Source: Christensenella sp034926635 (GTDB lineage: Bacteria; Bacillota; Clostridia; Christensenellales; Christensenellaceae). From it: a DNA stretch of 15,335 nt. Each line of letters opens with the position of its first letter. The stretch's first letter is position 1. A program made the position numbers and the translations under genes. Positions 7,301 to 13,054 of the stretch are shown here, piece after piece. Where the stretch lies: contig JAYFQX010000033.1 in assembly GCA_034926635.1 (NCBI GenBank), forward strand, positions 1 through 15,335, read 5' to 3'. The notes beneath the pieces were generated by a model. The model saw nothing but the letters and a program-made list of their open reading frames with translations. It had not been told where the DNA came from and ran no database searches.

Positions 7301-7323
7301 AAAAAGACGCAGTTTCCCGCGTC
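7301..7323 (-). terminator. intrinsic terminator after the 55-aa gene
   Basis: Minus-strand GACGCGG-GAAA-CTGCGTC followed by five T. The stem has 7 pairs, including one G-U, and a GNRA-type loop. It lies about 30 bases past the stop of the 55-aa acidic gene. The stem again resembles the cassette hairpins. Confidence 0.75.
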
Positions 7324-7354
7324 CTTTATTTTTCACTTTAACCGATCCTGCGTA

Positions 7355-7522
7355 TTACTCGCCGTCTGTTTCCTCATCGTCATCAAACCGCAAAAAAGAT
7401 GCAGAAACACCATTGTCAAACTCTTTTTCATCCGCACCGTTCTCCAGTGTGATTTCGTCTTCTTTTACAAACTCGCCCGGTTCCGGCGCTGCCGTACCTT
7501 TTTTATTTTTCTGCTCTGCCAT
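7355..7522 (-). CDS. small acidic protein (55 aa), unrecognised
   Basis: An ATG at 7522 preceded by GAGGAGG at ideal spacing (GAGGAGGTGCTTGTG then ATG) opens a 55-codon frame ending in TAA at 7355. The product begins MAEQKNKKGTAAPEPGEF, is strongly acidic in the second half and ends in RFDDDEETDGE. It has no membrane segment, signal peptide or recognisable motif. A terminator follows at 7301-7323, so it is probably its own unit or the end of one, between the GGDEF gene and the terminase pair. The ribosome binding site, terminator and coherent composition make it a convincing gene despite its size. Its position near a terminase allows a phage-accessory origin, but I see no homology that shows this. 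Confidence 0.75.
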   Translation of the reverse strand: MAEQKNKKGTAAPEPGEFVKEDEITLENGADEKEFDNGVSASFLRFDDDEETDGE

Positions 7523-7599
7523 CACAAGCACCTCCTCGTTTTTCTGTTGCTATTTTAACCTTTTTGAGGGGGCTTCAAACCAAATCCATATAAAAAACC

Positions 7600-8805
7600 T
7601 TACTGCGGCTGTACTTCTGTGCCGCCTTCTATTTGCGGCGCATCTTTTTCTGCCTGCCAATGCACTGCCACACGGTTTCGTCCTTCATCCTTCGCGCAAT
7701 ACATCGCCGCGTCCGCACGATTCACATATGCGTCCAATTCCTCTGCCGTTTGCGGGATACCGCCATAACAGCCAACGCTCATCGTCAGAGGATGCCCAAC
7801 ATTCTCGATGATCGTAGACCCAACTTCCTCGCAAATACGCCGCGCTACCGCATCGACACTTTTTCTGCTGCAATCCGGGATCACCGCCAAAAATTCTTCC
7901 CCGCCAAACCGGTAAGCTATGCCGCCCACCGCCTTTACGTGCTTAGCAAAAATATATGCCGCCGTGCTGATACAAACATCGCCCGTCTTATGCCCGAATA
8001 AATCGTTGATGCTTTTAAACTTGTCAATATCCGCCATGATCATGGCGATGTTTTCGTGCTTCCGTACACAGTCCTCCATCATCTCCGGCGCACTGTGATC
8101 AAAATGCCAACGGTTATAAAGCCCTGTCAGGCGATCCGTCTGCGATACCACCCGCAGCTTTTCGTTCAGTGAAGAAAGCTCTTCGTTTTGTCGCCGGACG
8201 ATCCGCGCGCTCTGCACGCTTTCCTTTTTATCGTTATAGCGCGCAATTGATAATAGAATCATAAACGCGGCAAACGCCACCGTATTAATCGCGACACCGG
8301 CAGCGCGTACATCAATCGAATTTCCAAGTATAATCAGCAAAATGCTGCTTGCGGAAAACGCAGCAATCGCCGCCCATGGCTGCAAATAAATCGAAACTGC
8401 AAAAATCACCAAAATCGTGAGATATACCGTAATTTCACCGCCGCGCATCAAATCAAGATACGTAACACCGGCTGCCCACGAAATCATAACAAGCAAATAC
8501 AGGTTTGTCACTACAATCAGCGGTCTGCGGTATCTTTCCATATTGCGGCGCATCACAAGTATTGCCGCCAAAGCAACGGCAGAGGCCATCAGCAGCACAA
8601 TATAACAAGACATATACATCGCTCCATACATTGTTTTGCCAACCGATAACTTCGTTTGCATCATCACCATCATAAAAATCTCAAAGACAATAACAACCGG
8701 CAATAACACCAATCCTACACGAAGATTTGCGTGGTTCATTTCGTCAACCGCTTCCGTATCCTTCGTAATTTTCAAAACATCTTTTGCCGAGTATTTCTTT
8801 TCCAA
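7600..8805 (-). CDS. membrane diguanylate cyclase (GGDEF domain)
   Basis: It makes the second messenger cyclic di-GMP from two GTP. Numbering from TTG 8829, residues 36-195 hold six hydrophobic spans forming a membrane sensor region, and residues 205-228 a short helical linker. The catalytic domain follows from about 231: TDRLTGLYNR, the metal-binding ADID (Asp267), and the active-site FGGEEF (308-313), a functional variant of GGDEF. There is no RxxD inhibitory site before it. I place the start at TTG 8805 because AGGAG lies 9 bases upstream and a -10 box at 8844 would put 8829 nearly on the transcript start; this trims eight residues. It has no obvious link to the cassettes on either side. 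Confidence 0.88.
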   Translation of the reverse strand: MEKKYSAKDVLKITKDTEAVDEMNHANLRVGLVLLPVVIVFEIFMMVMMQTKLSVGKTMYGAMYMSCYIVLLMASAVALAAILVMRRNMERYRRPLIVVTNLYLLVMISWAAGVTYLDLMRGGEITVYLTILVIFAVSIYLQPWAAIAAFSASSILLIILGNSIDVRAAGVAINTVAFAAFMILLSIARYNDKKESVQSARIVRRQNEELSSLNEKLRVVSQTDRLTGLYNRWHFDHSAPEMMEDCVRKHENIAMIMADIDKFKSINDLFGHKTGDVCISTAAYIFAKHVKAVGGIAYRFGGEEFLAVIPDCSRKSVDAVARRICEEVGSTIIENVGHPLTMSVGCYGGIPQTAEELDAYVNRADAAMYCAKDEGRNRVAVHWQAEKDAPQIEGGTEVQPQ

Positions 8806-8843
8806 TCCGGTGATCTCCTGCTTTTTCAATAATCTGGTGTTAT

Positions 8844-8852
8844 ATTATATCA
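8844..8852 (-). promoter_or_regulatory. extended -10 promoter of the GGDEF gene
   Basis: TGATATAAT on the minus strand is a perfect extended -10 element (TG-N-TATAAT). It lies about 39 bases before TTG 8805 and just before the end of module copy D. No good -35 box is present, which extended -10 promoters tolerate. Confidence 0.5.
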
Positions 8853-8858
8853 TATTTT

Positions 8859-9278
8859 TCAATGAACCGCCACCGTTAAACCAAACGCACGTCTGCAATT
8901 ACCGCCATGATACTGTATGTTAACCGTTTCATACTCTTTCTCATATTGCGGCTGCGCATCCGGCTCCTCATCCCACGGAAATTTTGTGCGGGAAACAGGC
9001 TTCGGTACCTGTGTAGGCTGCGGCTGCGGTCCGCCCATCACACTGCCCGCCTGCATATCAGACATATTGACCGTGCCATTTTTTCCCTTATGATAGTTAT
9101 ATGCAGAAGCGCCTAAATTTATTCCATTTTTCGTCATTTTGTTTGGATTATTTTTATTATACAACATCCCCGTGCCGTTTTGGGTGCTTCCGCCCATAAT
9201 ATTTTCCGCTCCCGGCGGCGTAAGCCCCGGCAGCATCTGCGATTTCTTTCCTTTCGCCAAACGTTTTTCCCATTTCAC
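8859..9278 (-). CDS. module protein copy D, short form (139 aa)
   Basis: From GTG 9278 it carries the full conserved module (KWEKRLAKGKKSQMLPGLTP, AENIMGGSTQNGTGMLYNKN, MTKNGINLGASAYNY; about residues 1-62). This is followed by a Pro/Gln/Asp-rich segment (GGPQPQPTQVPKPVSRTKF, then WDEEPDAQPQYEKEYE) and a short tail ending RRAFGLTVAVH. No catalytic domain is visible. The proline-rich part looks like a linker whose C-terminal domain has been lost, although a naturally short protein cannot be excluded. Unlike copies B, C and E it is not followed by a coupled membrane or lipoprotein gene; the next gene is the GGDEF cyclase with its own promoter. An in-frame TGA inside the upstream hairpin fixes the start at or after that point. 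Confidence 0.65.
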   Translation of the reverse strand: MKWEKRLAKGKKSQMLPGLTPPGAENIMGGSTQNGTGMLYNKNNPNKMTKNGINLGASAYNYHKGKNGTVNMSDMQAGSVMGGPQPQPTQVPKPVSRTKFPWDEEPDAQPQYEKEYETVNIQYHGGNCRRAFGLTVAVH

Positions 9279-9422
9279 AACTGTTTCTGTGTATACAAAA
9301 AGGACGCGGTCTCACGCGTCCTCTCTGCATAATAGAAACGATTGTCAATGAGTAATACGCTTTTTACATCTTTCTCACTCTATCATCCTATCACGTTTTC
9401 TCTGTATTTTTCCGTACTTAAC
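9279..9422 (-). repeat. cassette boundary D (right type)
   Basis: It contains the hairpin and, upstream of it on the minus strand, ATTGACAATCGTTTCTATTA, which is shared with boundary E but absent from A and B. TTGACA and TATTAT occur in it, but only 8 bases apart, so they do not form a promoter together. The part next to the RCC1-like gene resembles boundary A. Confidence 0.6.
9297..9321 (-). terminator. repeated GC-rich hairpin D with T tail
   Basis: Minus-strand GGACGCG-TGAGAC-CGCGTCC followed by TTTTTG: a 7-bp stem identical to the other copies with a changed and larger loop. It lies between the second RCC1-like gene and module copy D. Confidence 0.75.
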
Positions 9423-10349
9423 CTATTTGGTCCATCCTTTGATCCCGCGCCAGAATAACGCCTCCGCAAACGGCAGCGCGTCTTTTCCCCGCACCACTAC
9501 CGTTCCGTCGCTTTTCAGCCCCGCCGCCATATCGTCAAGCGCCGCGATTGCCACAATATCCGTCCAGTCCGATACCTTCGGCTGATCTTTCACATGATCT
9601 GCGTCTACCGGCTTTGTCATCACTACCGTGCCGTCGCTTTTTAGCCCCAGCGTAAAACTCGCTGTCGATACGACCTCCACAATGTCCGTCCAATTCGATA
9701 CCTTATCTTGCCCTAATTTGGCTATGCCTGCCACAACCACCGTGCCGTCTTCCCTGATTCCTTCTATTGTATCAAGTCCTTCAAACACCTGCACAATATC
9801 CGTCCATTCCGCCGCTTTTCCGCATTCATTATCAGGGTTTCCCGCTATTTCCACCGTACCGTCGCTTTTCAAACCCACGATATATCCCCAACCGTTCAAA
9901 GCAACTGCCTCGATCCCTGTCCATTCTTTAATCGGTTCCCAGTAGCGCGTACGCGAATAATCCGGCGCTTTCACCGTGCCGTCTTCCATCAGCGCGATCG
10001 TGCAGCCGCCTCCTGCCGTAATCTGTTTGACATTTTTCCAATCCTCCACATTGCATTGCCCATAATTATTCCTTCCAGTTGCCACCACCGTACCGTCCTT
10101 CTTCAATCCTACGGTATGCATACTTCCCGCCGCTACCTGCTTGATATCGCGCCAGTCCTCTACGTCGCACTGCCCATAATCGTTGTTCCCGGCTGCGACC
10201 ACCGTGCCGTCGCCCTTCACCGCAACAAGGAACTCAACCCCCATGGCGATTTTTCCCTGCGCGTTATCGTCCGGCTCGCCCTGCGGCGCACACCCCCATA
10301 GCCCCAGCGCCAAGATTACCGCTATAACAATACATACTATCCGTTTCAT
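9423..10349 (-). CDS. RCC1-like repeat lipoprotein, copy 2
   Basis: A 308-aa surface lipoprotein with the LWGC lipobox (Cys20) and seven DGTV-type repeat turns. Residues 1-112 and about 226-308 are nearly the same as in copy 1 (230-1159), while the centre is clearly diverged. For example, APDYSRTRYWEPIKEW stands where copy 1 has ASDYSHGAYRSSVKNW. The ATG has AGAGG 10 bases upstream and lies 43 bases after the 462-aa gene, so it is probably in the same transcript as module copy E. The partner of these propellers is unknown. The constant presence of the gene at the end of a module cassette suggests it serves the cassette, whether in binding, display or protection. Confidence 0.85.
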   Translation of the reverse strand: MKRIVCIVIAVILALGLWGCAPQGEPDDNAQGKIAMGVEFLVAVKGDGTVVAAGNNDYGQCDVEDWRDIKQVAAGSMHTVGLKKDGTVVATGRNNYGQCNVEDWKNVKQITAGGGCTIALMEDGTVKAPDYSRTRYWEPIKEWTGIEAVALNGWGYIVGLKSDGTVEIAGNPDNECGKAAEWTDIVQVFEGLDTIEGIREDGTVVVAGIAKLGQDKVSNWTDIVEVVSTASFTLGLKSDGTVVMTKPVDADHVKDQPKVSDWTDIVAIAALDDMAAGLKSDGTVVVRGKDALPFAEALFWRGIKGWTK

Positions 10350-10392
10350 TTTTTGTTGTCCTCTCCACCATAAAATATCTTATTACGCTCGG

Positions 10393-11781
10393 TCATCCGA
10401 TACGTTCCACTTGTATCCGCGTCAAGTAACGATATTCCTGCATCAAAGATCCTTCCTGGCGATAAATCACCAGCCATTCCCCGCATAGCTCGACATGATC
10501 CCTGTCTCCGGCGTTTGCCAGCCGTCTGGCTTTCCCATCCTTCCACGCAACCTCCATCACCGCATTTCCTGTCCTGTATATTGCACCGTCGTCGTCCCAA
10601 TCAAGGATGCTTTTTGCCTGCGGAAGAATGTTGCGCCCTGTTTCTTCTCCTGTTTTCGCATCCACCCGGCATAAAATCAACCCGGCTTCACCGTCGCGCT
10701 CAATTTGCAGCCACAATTCCCCTGCCTTACTGCATCCGTTTAAAATTCGCTCTCCATCCGCCGTGCGGTAAACGCATTGTCCCTCGATCCCATGCCATTG
10801 TTCTTGCTGAAACCCCTGCCAATCGTTTTCTATATATGTGCTCTTGGAATCGGGATAATTTTGCACGGTCACATGCCGCTCATTGATTTCATTGTATTTT
10901 GTTTCCTGAATTGCCGGAACCACCGCGTTCATCTCATATGCCAGCAGCTCCCCGCCGACGCATTCATACAAAATATCGGTCTGCGCGTCATAAAAGGTTT
11001 CAACCGGGATATCCGGCGTTACCATTCCCTTTTTATCCAAATCCTGCACCTTCGCAAGCAGCGTCTGCCCCGTTTCTTTATCGATTACATCCAGTATATC
11101 CGTTTGAAATACTCCATATTCCCGGATCACAGGCACGATTGCGTCTCCGATATAAAACACACTCATTTTATGCTGCTGCTCCTCTAAATCAACGGACGGT
11201 TGCCGCGCGTAAGACGTATCATATTCCCCGTAATACCACTCGCGGAAAAAGCCGTTGCCCGCAAAATAATCCTGTACCTTCATGGGGAAGATCAGGCATT
11301 CCTTACGTTCTGTCGGCTCCGGCAGCACGAACGCTCCCTTCACAAACAAGCCGCCGTCTCCGTCAAACGCGTAACCGCAGCAATACGCTTGAAGCCGCGC
11401 CGTTCCATAAGCATCCGCTTGACGCGCAATTTCTTTCAGGCTTTCTCCCTCCCGCAGCACATGCGTCACCCCATACCCGTTTTGATCAAGCACGTCGTAA
11501 ATCAAATACCCGTCCCCAAACGCTGGGTTCAGGATTGCGCCGCCTTCCTCCAACACAATACTTTGCCCCTCTTTTTCTATCCTCACCAGCTTCGTGCCGT
11601 CAGCGTAATACATTTTTCCGCCCGCATCCTGTGCGGTCATTTTTGCCGAAACAGCATAAGGATCCAGCGCCTCCGGCGAAAGATACGCTGCCGCCATCCA
11701 TACGGCTGTCGCAACCATCACTGCCGCAGTGACAACGCCGATCATTACCCAAAAAGACGTTTTCTTTTTCTTCCGCATCAT
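10393..11781 (-). CDS. membrane-anchored extracellular protein (462 aa), partner gene of module copy E
   Basis: It has a very basic start (MMRKKKKTSF), then one transmembrane helix (about residues 10-34), then some 425 residues predicted outside the cell. These contain many short beta-type repeats with GxxL, DGD and Y-x-x-DG patterns (KMYYADGTKLVRIEKEG, GYAFDGDGGLFVKG, GAIYRTGNAVMEVAWKDGK), like proteins with an irregular beta-propeller. I cannot assign a named family. Its ATG shares one base with the stop of module copy E (TAATG), with AGGAG just upstream, so the two are translationally coupled. Left-block copy B has the 138-aa lipoprotein in this place. This is the best candidate for a cognate immunity or partner protein of copy E. 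Regulation beyond coupling is not visible. Confidence 0.75.
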   Translation of the reverse strand: MMRKKKKTSFWVMIGVVTAAVMVATAVWMAAAYLSPEALDPYAVSAKMTAQDAGGKMYYADGTKLVRIEKEGQSIVLEEGGAILNPAFGDGYLIYDVLDQNGYGVTHVLREGESLKEIARQADAYGTARLQAYCCGYAFDGDGGLFVKGAFVLPEPTERKECLIFPMKVQDYFAGNGFFREWYYGEYDTSYARQPSVDLEEQQHKMSVFYIGDAIVPVIREYGVFQTDILDVIDKETGQTLLAKVQDLDKKGMVTPDIPVETFYDAQTDILYECVGGELLAYEMNAVVPAIQETKYNEINERHVTVQNYPDSKSTYIENDWQGFQQEQWHGIEGQCVYRTADGERILNGCSKAGELWLQIERDGEAGLILCRVDAKTGEETGRNILPQAKSILDWDDDGAIYRTGNAVMEVAWKDGKARRLANAGDRDHVELCGEWLVIYRQEGSLMQEYRYLTRIQVERIG

Positions 11782-12869
11782 TACCTTACTCCTATGCTGT
11801 AGAGTCCTACCATTCGTTTATTTTTTGCGTTATCAGTTTCTTGCTTCAAAAAACTGTTCAAGTTGTCATATTCCCGCGCTACTGGCTGTGTTTCAAATCC
11901 GCCATTTCCATTATTTAAAGAAGAATCCCACCAATAATCATACACTACAACCTTGCCCTCTTCCGCACCCTTTATCGCAACATAATGTGCTCCTCCGTCA
12001 TAAGTATAACAAAGAATTCCTTGCCCTTTTTCTTGAATCTGATTTGCAGCTCGATCTACAATCTTCTGATCCTGCGGTGCTGTTAGACTGGCGATCCCTG
12101 ATAGAGGATCAAACCCCAATACAGAGGTAACCTCCAATTCAGGATGCTTTTCTTTAATATATTGTATAGCTCCTATCGGAAGCTCTGCAGGCCCAAGAGT
12201 TACCCCATTTACTCGGAACCACTCATAAATATTCTGATAATCATCGTCTATTCCCAGCATCGCAAGCGCATTATTCGTTGCCGTAGAAATACAGGCACGT
12301 CCTTGTACCGTATCGTCATTAAATTGTAAGCCTGCAATCTGAGGATTGGATTGTGCAATATATTCAGGTAGGTTTTCAAAAGCCTTATTATAGGCCTGAT
12401 CAGTCTTAATATCCCAAATGCCTGTCTGGGGGATATTGAGACTCTTTTGCAACTCCTTAATGTCCTCCTCACTTTTCAGGAAATCCGGCTTTATATAACC
12501 TTCCTCAATGGAAGCCCTCTTCCCACCCGTGCCCTGCTGTAAATACTGCTTTTCAAGCTGTTCTATCACTGCCCCGTTAATGCCGTTCGGCAGCGTCTCG
12601 TCCGGATGGCTTTTCAGATAATCCTTCATGCCCTCCGGCAGCCCCGCCGCGTATTGCTGCGCAGCCGCCAAATTTAACCCGCTATTATAGTTATATGCAG
12701 AAGCGCCTAAATTTATTCCATTTTTCGTCATTTTGTTTGGATTATTTTTATTATACAACATCCCCGTGCCGTTTGTGGTACTTCCGCCCATAATATTTTC
12801 CGCCGCTCCCTGCGTTTGCGGCAGCACCTGCGATTTCTTTCCTTTCGCCAATCGTTTTTCCCATTTCAC
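11781..12869 (-). CDS. module protein copy E with C39/papain-like cysteine peptidase domain (362 aa)
   Basis: The most complete family member, from GTG 12869. Residues 1-62 are the conserved module (without the MLPGLTPP variant: it reads VLPQTQGAAENIMGG). Residues 63-84 (GLNLAAAQQYAAGLPEGM) are shared with copy B. Residues 136-165 (IKELQKSLNIPQTGIWDIKT and on) match the pattern of peptidoglycan-binding type 1 repeats. From about 180 comes a cysteine peptidase-like fold of the C39_2 kind: Cys193 in GRACISTATNNALAMLGI, His295 in GAHYVAIKG and Asp311 in VVVYDYWW, in the order and spacing expected of the catalytic triad. There is no signal peptide, so export would need a dedicated route. I infer an effector acting on cell-surface or peptide substrates; a processing peptidase is the alternative. 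It is coupled to the 462-aa gene by TAATG. Confidence 0.75.
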   Translation of the reverse strand: MKWEKRLAKGKKSQVLPQTQGAAENIMGGSTTNGTGMLYNKNNPNKMTKNGINLGASAYNYNSGLNLAAAQQYAAGLPEGMKDYLKSHPDETLPNGINGAVIEQLEKQYLQQGTGGKRASIEEGYIKPDFLKSEEDIKELQKSLNIPQTGIWDIKTDQAYNKAFENLPEYIAQSNPQIAGLQFNDDTVQGRACISTATNNALAMLGIDDDYQNIYEWFRVNGVTLGPAELPIGAIQYIKEKHPELEVTSVLGFDPLSGIASLTAPQDQKIVDRAANQIQEKGQGILCYTYDGGAHYVAIKGAEEGKVVVYDYWWDSSLNNGNGGFETQPVAREYDNLNSFLKQETDNAKNKRMVGLYSIGVR

Positions 12870-13054
12870 AATTGTTTCTGCATATACAAAAAGGACGCGG
12901 TTTTCCGCGTCCCCTTTGCATAATAGAAACGATTGTCAATGAGTAATACGCTTTTTTACACCTTTCTCACAATATCATCCTATCACGTTTTCTCAGTATT
13001 TTTTTGTACTGTTACTGCACTATTCCTGTACGCAACCTATTGCGTCACCCGCGC
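12870..13054 (-). repeat. cassette boundary E (right type)
   Basis: Its hairpin side matches boundary D (ATTGACAATCGTTTCTATTA), while its gene side (about 12970-13054) matches boundary B after the paralogous membrane protein. Together with A, B and D this makes four related spacers, each a combination of two interchangeable halves. Confidence 0.6.
12888..12912 (-). terminator. repeated GC-rich hairpin E with T tail
   Basis: Minus-strand GGACGCGG-AAAA-CCGCGTCC then TTTTTG, identical in stem and loop to hairpin A. It lies 19 bases before the GTG of module copy E and some 140 bases after the membrane protein gene. Confidence 0.75.

Noticed and set aside
7111..7341. HNH-type endonuclease gene upstream of the terminase, as often found in phages
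   Set aside because: The stretch has only short broken frames and two hairpins. No His-Asn-His pattern could be read.
9302..9350. TTGACA and TATTAT upstream of module copies D and E as a promoter
   Set aside because: The two boxes are only about 8 bases apart on the minus strand, far from the usual 16-18.
11781..12869. ABC-transporter bacteriocin-processing peptidase as the role of the C39-like domain
   Set aside because: There is no ABC transporter, membrane segment or leader-peptide gene next to it, and the domain is at the C-terminus of a soluble module protein. It is kept only as an alternative.
12751..12939. A 62-aa frame overlapping the module start in another phase, also present at 9157-9348
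   Set aside because: It looks conserved only because the DNA of the module is conserved. The other phase is the one extended into different C-terminal domains and coupled to partner genes.
1..13054. The repeated hairpins as a CRISPR array or integron attC sites
   Set aside because: Copies are kilobases apart with whole genes between, so this is not CRISPR. No integrase gene or conserved attC core pairs are visible in the window, and the T tail fits a terminator better.
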